Origin: Irpex lacteus
Lineage: Eukaryota; Basidiomycota; Agaricomycetes; Polyporales; Irpicaceae
DNA length: 64,000 nucleotides
Assembly: GCA_001986395.2 (NCBI GenBank)
Contig: MQVO02000025.1
Span: forward strand, 248,001 to 312,000
Direction of reading: 5' to 3'
Shown: piece after piece, positions 43,313 through 54,772 of the stretch
Layout of the letters: every line of letters starts with the position of its first letter
Position numbering within the stretch: position 1 is the first letter of the stretch
Notes under the pieces: generated by a model
Databases searched by the model: none
What the model was told of the DNA's origin: nothing
What the model saw: the letters and a program-made list of their open reading frames with translations, nothing else
Translations under genes and position numbers: made by a program

Positions 43313-46300
43313 ATGTCTTCATTAGCTTCCAATAGCTCTGCCTCACCCGATACCTCGCACGCTGATAGAGCAACTACCCCGGCAGCGCTTAGTACCCCTG
43401 TTGGCTCGACATCCGGGGGAAAGGTCAAGCAAACTCGCAAACGACAGCGATTGAGCTGTGTAGAATGTACTAAACGACGTCAAGTGTGTACCTATATGCT
43501 TCAACGATGTGACGCTCGCACTAATTTCGCTCTCTGCAGAAATGTGACAGGCAATTTCCATGCGGCCTCTGCACAAGTCGCGGTATTCCACATCTATGCC
43601 GCTGGGAACCAATAGTGGCTCGCCCTGAGCCGCAAAGGCCACCTGCTGCTGCAATTGCGGGTACCCAGATGACTATAGCAACGTTGACGGCCCGAATCGC
43701 GAGTTTAGAGCAAGAGCTCGTACAGGCCAAGAACGCAATAGAGAAGAACGAGCGTGGGCTAAAGGCACTTGAATCGTCGTCTTCGCCTAGCCCTGTAAAT
43801 ACTACGAGCATCCCTCACTCCGATGGTTCATCAAGTGGATCAGGAACACCGGCAGCGGATCATTTACATGACGATCACGGCGAGAAGGATGAGCCTCGAG
43901 CCCTCCTCGATTCCGATGTCCAGGCCGCTGCTGTTGCCCTGGCACAGCTCTCGCTGGCTCCGAAGACGGAGTTTGTAGGCAACGGTTCCGTCTTATCCGC
44001 TATTCATGCTGTGAGCGCTGCTATCATGTGCTGCATCATTCCATAAAGCTAATGTGCTAACTTCGATTCAAGTTAGGAGATTTCGAATCCTGGCGCTTTC
44101 CATACTCTTCCTCGTCTCTCATCAACCTCGTCACTACTGTGGGTCAACGGAACGCGAGGAAGGAGCGTGTATACCAAGCCATGGTACCACAGTTGCCATG
44201 TACCTGCGATCCTGATCTCTTCCCGGGCCGCAGATTGGCAGCCCTCATGCCTCCTCGCCCTGTTGTGGAAGAACTAATCTCTGCATGGTTCGCAGAGCGT
44301 AATTGGCAGTACGGACTCTCAGAAGGATGGTTCATGTCTGGGCTGCAGGAGATGTGGAAGATTTTGGAACGTCCCTGCGACCCTTCGTGCCTTCTGAAGG
44401 GAGGCTGTGACGCTTGCACTGTCGACATCAATCCGCATTGGATGTGCCTCCTGTTCTCGATGCTCGCTATCGCACCCACGCCCAAGAAGTCCTCGCAAGA
44501 TCGCGTTCGATATTTCCAAAGTGCTCTGGAAGGCAGGCGGTATATGGACGAGGTCCTTGCATCCCCGGCCGACTACGCGGAATCCGAGTATTCGGTACAT
44601 GGAGCTGCCTTGACCATTATAGCAACATCATTCCTTGCCATGTATCTGGCGGAAAGCGGACGACTCAGCGAAGCGTGGAAATTGGCCGGATGGTAAGGTG
44701 TCTTCTTGCCCTATGCTCGTGAGGAATCGCTCACCATCGCTCGTAACAGTGGTTTGCGCCATGCTCAAGCTCTCGGGATGCATAGGGATCCAGGCTGGCA
44801 GAGATGGCAGAACATGCATCAATTAGAGCGCGAGCTTCGATTGGCAGGATGGTGGTGGATCGTCATCTGCGACAGGTTGGGGCTGATTTGTTCATTGAAA
44901 CGTCCCACGTACTAATGTAATGCGTCGCAGGTTCTGGTCGTTTGCTCTTGGAAGGCCCCCGATGGTACTCAAGAATTCGTACGACGTAATTCCGGAGTTT
45001 ATGCTGACACATGCAGATGGCACACCCAACCACAATGCAGTCTTCGTTAATGCTCTGTTGAACTTGTCGGAAATTGTGGGTGACATCGCGGCGGAGGTGC
45101 GGAATATACCTTATAATCGATAGTGGCCTTAGCTAATCTCAAGCAGTGTTTTGGCCCCTTCACGCCGCCTTACGACAAAGTCATGCAACTCGAGGATCGT
45201 CTGTTACAATGGGAGCAAAAAGTTCCCGATGTTATGCATTGGTCTCGTGGCACGCCCGTGCTTGACATGGTCCAACAATCCGAAATTGCCGATCACTCTT
45301 CTCCGGCTGCACTCAGAACCCGCTGGCTCCTGTACCAACGCTACACCTTGTCTGCATGGTATATGGGAGCGCGTATGAACATTCACCGGCCATTTGTCTC
45401 GCATGCTCCCCCGATCATCCCCCTCCCCGGCCCAGCTTCACCCTCGTGGCACCTGAACCCTTCGCGCGAGAAGTGCATATCCACAGCAATGGTGCTGACC
45501 AGGCTTATGTGCGAGTTTCAAGACCAGCTGAAACAGCTTCCGAAGCCCTGTCGGCTGGTTGATGCCAGCACGTTTACTTACTTCACCTTCGATGGCGCCG
45601 TCGCCTGTGCGGGAGCCCTCAGGCAAAATCCACCTCATCCTAAAAAGGACGAGGCAATCGCTCTGATAGACAAGGCTATATTGGTTCTGAAGGATATCGC
45701 GGGGGCTGGGCTCGCACTAGAAGGAGCGTGCGAGGCAGCGAAGCGTGGTGTTGTGGTACTCAAGACTCTGAAGAAAGCGGCGGGGTGTGATGAGCACGGA
45801 GGAGAGAGGGGAGAGCTGGTCCTGCTGGAAGACATGCTGAGGAAGCATCGATCCCCCGATGCTCATAGCTCTTCGCCGCGGAGTGTTCAGGTTGATCCGC
45901 CGCCTTACACTCCTCTGTGGAACAACTCGAGCGGCATGTCGTTCCCAAGCCCGGACAGTATTCACGAATCGATGTATACTATGCCCCATGAGCTGCACCA
46001 AGCCACCTTTCACTCGACACTACCATCTCTCAACCCGTATCTCAGGCCATCGCTCTTGGATGCGGGTAGTCATAACCCTCCTCCACCGGTCGATCCCAGT
46101 CCATTTACCGTGACACATCCTCCTCTACCCCCAATGTCCGCGGATACAGAGATGTCGTGGGGCGGTTCTCTTAACGCGTGGGGCAGCGCAGGGATAGCGT
46201 CGAGACCGCCCACTCAAACTCTGGTTACCCCATTCGAGGTCTTGCAGGGTGTTGATATGGGAGCATCAGATATCTCAGAGATCGATCTGAATTGGGCGAG

Positions 46301-46361
46301 GCTGGCGGGCATGGATAGCTGGTTCAGTTTGCACGGACATAGCAATCAACACGGTCTTTGA
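43313..46361 (+). CDS. Zn(II)2Cys6 fungal transcription factor
   Basis: Six exons (43313-43483, 43540-44010, 44073-44692, 44750-44875, 44931-45096, 45144-46361) join in frame to 923 aa. Residues about 46-80 form the binuclear zinc cluster: CVECTKRRQ, then KCDRQFPCGLC, then the final Cys in IPHLC, with an intron inside it. A coiled-coil dimerisation helix follows (ARIASLEQELVQAKNAIEKN). The fungal_trans middle homology domain spans roughly residues 240-560, with GLRHAQALGMHRDPGW and ERELRLAGWWWIVICDR as signatures. The C-terminus is Pro/Ser-rich and probably activating. The fifth intron is only 47 nt; it was chosen because it removes a TAG and keeps the frame, with a CTAAT branch site. It is a nuclear DNA-binding regulator; the target pathway is unknown. 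Confidence 0.88.
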
Positions 46362-46430
46362 ATCAATACTGATTTTGTATAACACGGGTCATATAGCTTC
46401 CTTCTACGTATGAAATTCGGATAGTGTCAT

Positions 46431-47119
46431 TCACGAGCGGCACACCAACACGGGCTGCCAGCTGCTTTGGCCAACGTGGCGGAGTTCGAGCAGATAGAGG
46501 GTTTCAAACGGAAACATGTGTATTTCCCATCCGGGAGCGCTGCACGAGCTACATCCCTTGTCCTGATCAAGCGTGTTATTTACGCTTGTCTGAACCTCGA
46601 ATAAGTATCAGTCCATACCTGATAAAACTTGCGTATATGCACGGCGACCGTTCCTGCGAGTTCTTCCATAGTATAACCATTGCCTTGCGGGGTGTGGTGT
46701 TTGATTGTGATGTTATTAAACACCCAGTCATCATAACCAGGCCACTGCGACGAGAGGTATTATATCAGCTGCCGAAGAGAGCTTGACGAAAGAAAGTGGC
46801 AAAGCCCACAAAAATTCTTAGCGTCATTCTGTTTCCTCCGGGGTTCAATATCGGTACGGTAGTACGATTATCGAGGCTGCGAATGACGCCAGGCTCCGCA
46901 TCGACAAGTCTTACACCGGGGACACCGCCGCAAGAAAAGTGAATGGGAGACAGAGGCGAATAGCTCGCCCTCGGCTGGTAGACTTGCTGGGGTATGAGAA
47001 GTCCTAAACCACGATCAGCAGCAGACGTGTAGTCTGAGTGGGCGAAGGTGTGGTATGTTGTCTGAGGACGTAGATGCGGTGAGCACACGAAGGACAAATG
47101 GTTTGGCATGACTCACCAT
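46431..47119 (-). CDS. Small 'WPGY' family protein, copy 2
   Basis: Four exons (47119-47117, 47061-46810, 46744-46619, 46562-46431 on the minus strand), all phase 0, give 170 aa. The first exon appears to be only the ATG, followed directly by GTGAGT. The blocks match copy 1: TTYHTFAHSDY, LLIPQQVYQPR, VPGVRLVDAEPGVI, LRIFWPGYDDW, YTMEELAGTVAVHIRKFYQ and LLELRHVGQSSWQPVLV. The last exon is 132 nt in both copies. It is convergent with the transcription factor gene, whose stop codon lies about 70 bp away. Function is unknown. The two copies are diverged, so this is an old duplication or independent members of a large family. Confidence 0.72.
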
Positions 47120-48384
47120 TACGAGAAATATGTTCTAGGTACTTGTAGCAGCTTCTGTTGAGTAGCTGAGAATACTGACCTCCATCCTCAAATCCGAGTA
47201 GTCTCTTATACTCACCCTCTGGATTGATGTATTTCTAGACATCCACCACTCTATATTGTGCGCATAACCACCAAGATAGGCCCAGCCGCGAAGTACGCAC
47301 GCCTGAGCGTTTGCAATCCACAGACAATCCTCAACGCCATCCAATCGAATGGAGAATACGGTCATTTGGGGACTAGCGCATCATATTCCTGCAAAAGCAC
47401 CCTTGGCAGACGAAATACAACGGTGGCCGCCGTTCGTAATTCGCATCCGACGAACATAGCGGTAGCAGTTCTTGTACTGTCAGCCGACCTACGAGGGGTT
47501 GTGGGGCAGTTCAGAATAACAGTGATTGCAGTCTAGGGTTGATAGGAACATGAGTAGTATCGCTCATTGTCACTGAGAGGCGTACAAGGTTACGTGGAGT
47601 GCAGTAACGATGAAGTCACTGATCCGGATATAATGAGTAAGTTTCGGATGCGTGCATTCGGTAGCGGATTTCTGTGGGCCTTTGTGTCGCTAACCGGCTG
47701 TCAAAGAATAGTTGGAAAGTTGGAAACATAGGCAGATGTGATTTCGTCACGTACATCCGGTCCCATTATGGAGGTAGATTGACGTTACTGCAGGTTTGTA
47801 TCTTGCAGCTATTGTTATCACATGCCTGCATGTAATGAACCTTTGAGCAGGAGCCTGAGCATGAAGTCCTCACGGAGTTTACACTTACCGCCCGTCATTG
47901 CAGGAAAAGTTGATCTTGGGTGTCATGATTTCCAACAAACTCTCCTCCGATTCACTGTCGCTCCGATTGTGGTGGAATGAAGAACCATTTGGCCCGGCTA
48001 CTCAAGATATCGCAGATGCGTTACCATGCAGCCTTAGTGCACGGCCATAATGAAGAGGGTCTGGACATTTCCACAAACCGGTTCAAGCAGGCAGTGTAAC
48101 AGGCGCCGCTGTACGGACTGGTGCTCGGAGTCAGCAGTGCCAAAACGCGTGAACGGCTTTCTCACCTGGTTCAATGGGTCCCTGAGCAGCAATCACGGCA
48201 ATTATAATCTTACGGCTGACATATCAACGATCGATCATGCGCAACTCAATGCGTTTATCGCAGTTCCTGTTCTGCAGACGTCGTATATTCGGAAAGGATA
48301 TTGTTACACATTGCACGATCAGCCGGATACCCCCATGTCCATCGAGGGTCCGATACAGCACCATTCTTCGCGGGAAGCCCTTCT
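47120..48384. other. Intergenic, no gene seen
   Basis: About 1.3 kb with only short frames. The frame at 47258-47536 has no recognisable motif. The left part should hold the promoter of WPGY copy 2. Confidence 0.45.
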
Positions 48385-49323
48385 TTACGCACGCTTGCCT
48401 CTCGCGGCAGCCTCTTTCTTCTTTGCTTCCTCCGCTTTGGCTGCAATGAAGAAGTGTAAGTAAAGCGTTGTTGGTAACGAACGAAAGTACCATACCATCA
48501 GCCTCTGCCTTACGCTTAGCTGCAGCAGCCTCACGCTCAGCGCGGATCTTAGCAAGACGTGCCATATCGGATTTCGCTTGGTCTGTCTTGCCTTCCGCGT
48601 GTAGCTACGGAAAAGCGGGTTTGAGTAATCGAACGTGCGGTGATACTCTATAATCACCTTCCAGTAGCGCTCCTTAGCCTCCTTCGCTTCCTTCTCTTCC
48701 CTAGCAGCGAGGTCAGTAACATCATACTATCATCAAATCCGCCCCACTCACTTCTCACGGCGAGTCAACTCGCGAGGGGCACTGAGGCTGGACAGGTTCA
48801 ACTTCTTCCCCACTGCTCTGTTGGGGTTGGCAATAAGAGGGTCCTCGCCTTCTTCCTCCTCCTCCTCGTCAATTTTCTGTACCTTCTTGCCCTTCTTCAA
48901 CGCTTTGCGCTCCGCACGGGAGAGCTCTGGCTGATTTGCCTGACCCTCCTCCTCTTCCTCCTCTTCTTCCTCTTCCTCAGACTCCTCAGACTCCTCGGAC
49001 GACTCGTCTTCATCGTCGGACTCGTTCTTCTTCTTTCCGCGAGCTTCCCTGTTTGTTCGTACACCGCAGTGAGTGGCAATTGGCCAATCAGCATGGATCT
49101 ATTGACGCACCATTTGTCTACGGACACTGCAGTCCCCTCCTCATTCAGGACGAGATGCTTGCTGAACCATCACCTTTAGAACAATCCTTACGCCAGCCAC
49201 AAGTTGATTACTTACCTGAAGCTATACGAAAGGATCAGAGATCTGGTTTAAAAGTGGCGATCACTCGAGCTCAACACACCTGCGTCCACCACCGCGCTTT
49301 TGCGAGAATTTTCCTCTGGCCAT
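48385..49323 (-). CDS. PP28/PDAP1-type casein-kinase substrate phosphoprotein
   Basis: A multi-exon minus-strand gene. Exon 1 encodes MARGKFSQKRGGGR at 49323, and a small exon encodes KHLVLNEEGTAVSVDKW. A long exon follows with REARGKKKNESDDEDES and a polyglutamate stretch, then ANPNRAVGKKLNLSSLSAPR and ELTRREK. EEKEAKEAKERYWK, LHAEGKTDQAKSDMARLAKI and a basic tail ending RGKRA complete it. The order (basic GRG start, acidic middle, RELTRREK block, LHAEGKT helix) is that of the PP28 family (28-kDa heat- and acid-stable phosphoprotein). Its molecular role is poorly known. The repeated Ser/Glu tracts are candidate CK2 sites. Confidence 0.83.
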
Positions 49324-49575
49324 CGTTGTTCTTGTTCAGGATCTTTACTGGCACCTTATGACTGAGATATATGTTCGAAACCAAAGGAGGTGACTCGAAA
49401 TACTTCGCTTCCGCAGGAGATGACTTGCCACTTCCAGCTTTATCTCCCGCAGTTCATTGGCCCAGGCTAATCACGTGGATGATGCTATTTGTCCTGTCCA
49501 AACACAGGGACCCTGGCGGGCGGGCTTTGAGTGTGGTCTTTCAACGACGACCACGACGACCTCGACGCGCCCGAC

Positions 49576-50632
49576 ATGCCTCGCATTCTTTTTGTCAGCG
49601 GATTCCACCCCTCAACGCGCGCGCGAGACTTGGCCTATGAATTCGAAAGGTAATTCTAATAGTTTGCATGGTGTCGCTCAGTTCTAAGTCCAGTTTGTGA
49701 ACAGGTTTGGACCTCTAGTCCGCTGTGATGTGCCCGCCCCTCGCAACCCAAACGCTCATTCAAACCCGTAAGTGCCAACTCCAAATTATACACATGTGCT
49801 CTATTGCAGTCGCGCTCGTATTCGCCGTGAAACGCCCCTCGCTCCTGCCGCACGAGACGATGGTCAAACCCGTGAGCCTTCCCAAGTCGAATCGATTCGA
49901 CTATCCGCTCTTTGCGCCTTCCGAAATTGGTCCGCATACCGTGCATTCGAGGCCAATGAGGCCGTATGAAGAGCCCTCCGTTCCGTTCGCGCAAATTCAA
50001 TTTCCACGATGCGATGCGCCTCCTCCATGTCGAGTTCTTCGCCCCGAATTCAAAGTACCGATCACTCAACATCCGTTCGAACCCGTCTCGCAGTTACGCA
50101 TTTGTCGAGTTCCGAAGCACTCGTGATGCAGAAGATGCGTATTATGACATGTAGGTCCCTTATTCTTCTCGTTTGATCTCGCTAAAAACGTCGTTTGTCT
50201 TTGTACAGGCATGGTCGATACTTCGAGGGTTCAAGAATCAGCATCCAAGTCAGTTCTCTCCTATATTTGATATTGCGCCATGCTAACGACCGATTGTGAC
50301 TGCAGTGGGCAAAAAATCCTCCGTCATCTGTTTGGCGGTATGATAGGCGGTCTCCCCCTCGTCGCCGCGACCGTGCCCGTTCTCGCAGCCCTCGCCGCGA
50401 TGGTGGTGGTCGTGAGAGACGTGACCGCGATAGCGACAGGGATCGTGGTGATAGAGACCGCGACCGTGATCGTGATGACCGTGACAAGGATAGAGATGAA
50501 AAAAGCAGGCGTAGCAGAAGCCCTGAGAGGCGTAGGAGCGGTACCCCTGACCGTGGACGTACTCCTCCACTGCCAGAGGAGCCTCCAAAGCAAGAAGCTG
50601 ACAGAGCTTTGACCCCAGCTTTTGACCAGTAG
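49576..50632 (+). CDS. SR-type splicing factor (RRM plus RS/RD-rich tail)
   Basis: The RRM starts MPRILFVSGFHPSTRARDLA (RNP2 ILFVSGF). It continues over an intron with FGPLVRCDVPAPRNPN, and over a long intron (49768-50093) to YAFVEFRSTRDAEDAYYDM (RNP1 YAFVEF). HGRYFEGSRISIQ and WAKNPPSSVWRYDRRSPPRR follow. The C-terminal part is a dense Arg/Asp/Ser repeat region (RDRDSDRDRGDRDRDR, then SRRSRSPERRRSGTPDRGR), ending ALTPAFDQ. SR proteins bind exonic enhancers and recruit the spliceosome in the nucleus. The 326-nt intron is far longer than all others in the window and contains a possible 62-nt cassette exon at 49810-49871. Confidence 0.83.
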
Positions 50633-50986
50633 ATTTCCAGTCCGTTAGCAGTCCCGAATTCGGTTACGTTCCAATTCTTTGCAGCTTCTTGCCATGTCCG
50701 TTTCTCTTCCATGTTGTCCCATTCTGCCCAGCAATACAATCGTATTTTGAGATTATTTGAAAAACACTCGCTCGCGGCCAGACGTCATATAATTGAAGGG
50801 CGTTTATGCTGCCGCCACACACTCGCAAGCTTGTTCCGAATCTCTATATATCATTGCTCCGAGTCCGTGTAACTTCTCATATCCATCTTCGACGTTGGAA
50901 AAGGCCTTACATACTGCGAACGGAGACAAGAGAACATTATACAAGCTACATTGAATACACGTTGCCACTAGATACCTTGAAACGTC
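50633..50986. other. Intergenic upstream of the RING-CH gene
   Basis: Contains the SR gene 3' end and the presumed promoter of the next gene. Nothing else seen. Confidence 0.45.
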
Positions 50987-52759
50987 ATGGCACAACCCGG
51001 ACAACCATGGGTCCCCACCGTTAACGACCTCCGAGTATGCCTGCCATTATCTAAGGCCTATGACTGCGGCATCAAATTCTGATATCTTTACAGGTCAAGT
51101 TGTGCTATATCTGTAGAGAGGAGGAACAATACAATGGTACGTCTTCTCATCTCGTCTGACCACCCTCAGTCTGACGATCAGGCCGCCCTCCCAGACCCGC
51201 CACATCCACCGGTCGAGTGGGTGCACCCGTGCAACTGCACGCTCGTAGCCCACGAGAAGTGCTTGCTTAATTGGATCCAGTCTTCTCAAGAGGAGCCCTC
51301 ACGTAAGAAGAAGGCGTTGAAGTGCCCGCAGTGTGGAACCACGTATGAGTTGGAGAGTTATAATCCGCCGCTGCTGAAGTTCCTGAACAACCTCAATGCG
51401 TCTGCTGCAGTGGCTGGGAAGGTTGTGTTTGCGTGTGGTGTTGCTGGTGGGGTGGCTGCTTGTGCATCAGGTACGTGGTTGTTGCTTCTCTCTTGTGCTC
51501 TCCTATTGAACATGTATCAGGGTTGTACTTCGTGCTTACCTCCTATGGAGCACACGCAGTACAGCAGTTCCTTGGAAAGGAGATGTAAGTGTATTTCTCG
51601 CTACTGTGCACTTGAGCTGACTGGCCAGGACATAGGTATGATACACTACTATCAGACGACATATCGCGGTGGCCTTGGCATGCCTTCGCCAACCTCCCTC
51701 TTATACCTATCTCACTCTTATTCGCGCGTACGAGGAATACTACCCTCCCTCTGATCTCCATGTTTTATTGCTGGACTACTACTACCCCTCAACCTCTCCC
51801 CGGAGTCCTCAACTGGAGACTACCCGCAGAGGACTATCCCTTTCAACCAATCCTGACATGGCCACCCTCGCCGGCAATGGCCACTATTATGCTTCCTTTG
51901 GTGATTCGTACATACAAAGCCATGATCAAGCGGCTCGAACGATGGGCGATGGGCCACCATACGGCTGAACGACGTATCGGGCGGATAGAATTGGCTCTGG
52001 CGGAGGCGGGTCCTTGGAATATACGGATCGCAGCCGATATTGAGCGAGAAGGAGATCACGTGAATGGTAATGCAGCACAGGCAGCCGAAGTACCCGCTAA
52101 CGGCGAGCAAGCTGAAGACGTTGGCATACCAGCCGTTCGCGACCCGGCGGCAGCAGCAGCGGAGACCGTTCGTATTACGGGATCTTCACTAGGGAGATAT
52201 ATCGGCGGGGCCTTGTTGGTGCCAAGGATAGCGAACTTTATGGGCAGCTTCCTGTTCCAGCTGTCTTTGCGCTCGCCTGCTTTGCGAACGTTCCTCGCTA
52301 TCAAGCAACTCCCGACGGCTCCTCACCGGTTCCTGCCATTCTGGTCTATGATGAACTTTTATCATGGGCACAGTACTGGTACATGGCATCAGTTGGGCCT
52401 CGGATTGCGTATTACGTTCAATGTGCTCCTTGCAGGGACCAAGACCTGGAATGACGCAGACCCCGTTTGGTAAGTTGCTAGCAATTGCTATTGAAGTTTT
52501 TTTGGGACTCACGGTTGATCGATAGGTGGCGGAACTCTGTTGGCCTTGGCATGTTTATCCTGGTACGTGTCGTTCACTCTGATACTGTGTGATATTTTAT
52601 TTCTGACGGTTCGACTTGTAGATGAAAGATTGTGTACGGATTCTTCATCTTTCGCTAGCGAAGAAAGAGATAGAGACGCGGAGGGTGAAGAGTCGATCGT
52701 TTGCAGGCATTGATCTCAAAGAGCTCGACCTCATCAATCCTCCTCCTGCAGCACAGTAG
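50987..52759 (+). CDS. RING-CH (MARCH-type) membrane E3 ubiquitin ligase
   Basis: Starts MAQPGQPWVPTVNDLR at 50987. The C4HC3 RING-CH domain is split by introns: KLCYICREEEQYN, then VEWVHPCNCTLVAHEKCLLN with the conserved Trp, then LKCPQCGTTYEL. A hydrophobic segment follows (VVFACGVAGGVAACAS, then LYFVLTSYG) as a membrane anchor. Further possible membrane helices lie around FMGSFLFQLSLRS and LGLGLRITFNVLLAG. The C-terminal exons end KELDLINPPPAAQ. Such proteins ubiquitinate membrane cargo or ER substrates with an E2 partner. The topology and the exact joins of the middle exons near 51580-51640 are approximate. It lies convergent to the next gene, with about 160 bp between the stops. Confidence 0.83.
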
Positions 52760-52922
52760 AGACTTTCAACAATGTTTTCCTCTGGAATTCCACTATCCTT
52801 ACATTTGACACATGTTCGTTGTAGACTGTACACTAAAGAGCTAGCATCATAATCCAAGATCCCTATTCATCGACCATATCCATCCGAATCTGTGCGTGCG
52901 TCATCCAAGCAGAGTAGTGCAT

Positions 52923-54272
52923 TCAGTCTCGCTTCCACTCTCCTCGCCAAGGGCTCTTTACGGGGTCTGGATACTTCAGCTTTCGCAAGACTTCACCCCG
53001 TTCACCCTTAACCACGCGTTGTTGCTCTAAAATTTCGTACTCATTAATCTCTCCGCGCTCCTCCATGGCATCCATTCTGGCCATAAACGCTTTGTACTGC
53101 TGCCCTTCGTTGTCGATGAGGGGGTCATTCATGGCCTGTGGCAGGAGCTTGAGGTTAATCCGGAATAGAAGTGTTAGAAGAGCACGTACATCTTCAAGCC
53201 ATCTTTCGTACAAACTGGCTACAAGCCAGTCGCCGTGAGGGTAAAATCCCATGAAGTCACATACTATACGCTTAGAGTCTACGTATTTAACTCCGTCCGC
53301 CTTCTTGAGAGCGTCATTTAGGTACTTCCCAAGTAGTCCAAGAAAACACTTGTGAGCCTCATCGTTCTCTGACCACTGTTTCCAGTCTGACGTAAAGTCA
53401 GCATCATTGGGGAGGAAGATAGCTATAGAAAATCTGACCAAAGATGATGTCGACTGATGGCCATTTGCTTGCTGTCAGGGAACAGTTTGTCCAGGCTTAC
53501 ATCATGGTAGCAATAGGCCGCAAAGGAAAGCAATGCGTTCGGCCCATCTGATGGTGAGTCCAAGATTGCACCATGGATACTGTACAAGCTGATAAGATAC
53601 GCCTTCAGGTATCGCATGACCCGGCGTAGGGCGTGCACTTCAGGGTCGCGGGCCTCACGAGGAATACTGACTGCATCGCTTCGGAAGGCGTATATGGCGA
53701 CGTTCCATGCGGAATAGAACTGGCGGGCCAGTTCCGAGTACTGGATAGGAAGGGTTAGCGCAGTTTTCGCAGTGGTATGCTTCCTGTTGACGGAGGAAAA
53801 TGGTTGGGCGGCGACACAGAATTTGTGCTTAGGATCGCTGGGACACGGCCGCAGCGTCCAAAGATGATATGTCGCACATGCGAGAGCTTCGTCCGCTATA
53901 CGAGCTGCATCGGCGGGCCAAAGCACATTGAGCGCGGGGAAGGCCAATTCGGTCCACTCGACGCGTTGTACTGTTCGGTCGTCACAGGTTAAGTGGAAGT
54001 GGAAGCGTCATGAATGTCACGAGCGGAACATACCTGTATTTACTGAGGAAGATGAAGAGCTCCTAAGAACTCTCCTCTGAAAATGTGAGCCACTGGCAGC
54101 CGAGCCAGAGCGGCCTTGTGATGGTACAGTGTCTGTTACGACAATGATTCAGGCTTTGTGCGAGCAGTATAAATGTACAGAGACGGTGCTCACCTGCACT
54201 CATCGTTGACTCGCTCCTGGCAGTTCTACTGGTGGTGCTCCTGGTGGAATGCGAACTTAGAGACTTCGGCAT
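52923..54272 (-). CDS. Hypothetical protein, multi-exon
   Basis: Exons were reconstructed from GT-AG sites. MPKSLSSHSTRSTTSRTARS starts at 54272. A serine-rich exon (RSGSAASGSHFQRRVLRSSS) follows, then a long exon VQRVEWTELAFPALNVLWPA running to AAYCYHD. A 47-nt intron (GTAAGC donor, CCATCAG acceptor) leads to STSSLVRFSIAIFLPNDADF and the final part ending SPWRGEWKRD. The central and C-terminal regions look globular and helical (YLKAYLISLYSIHGA, LASLYERWLEDVRALLTLLF), without recognisable catalytic motifs, signal peptide or membrane span. I do not recognise the family. The frame-consistent joins over four exons make it a credible gene. Confidence 0.62.
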
Positions 54273-54772
54273 GGCCAGTAGTAAGTAGTATGGATGGGAC
54301 AACTTAAGTAAGTATGCTGCAAGGGTATGGTTGAGTAGCAAGTGGTCAGGACGATCGTTCGGCCATCGTACAGCTTCAATGGGGTCTTGAATCCCACGGC
54401 TGGAATTTCGGGCGCAGTATGTGATTCAATTGAAAGTTGCAAGTTTCAAAAGGAGAATTCGAATTCAAGTCCGAGTCTAAGTTCGCACTCAAGCGCTCGA
54501 GCATCAAGGTTACTGTGTGACATCTGTGACATTCTAGTATTGTTGTCACGCGCAATACGATCCAGAACTCAGTTCGACGACCATCTGCTCCTCCTTGCCC
54601 TTTGCACTCTTCAAGACTATCGCAAACGCATATTACTGGGGTGGAACTGATACATATCTGCACGCTGGAGGTGCTCCTGAAACAGTACACGCGGTCAATA
54701 TACACTGGCATGACCCTCTAGCCCTAACCACCTGTTCTGCCAATTCACGCCTTCACTCACGACAATCTTGTG
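54273..54772. promoter_or_regulatory. Divergent intergenic region, probable bidirectional promoter
   Basis: Five hundred bp between the start codons of the hypothetical gene (minus) and the RasGEF gene (plus). No specific box assigned. Confidence 0.4.
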
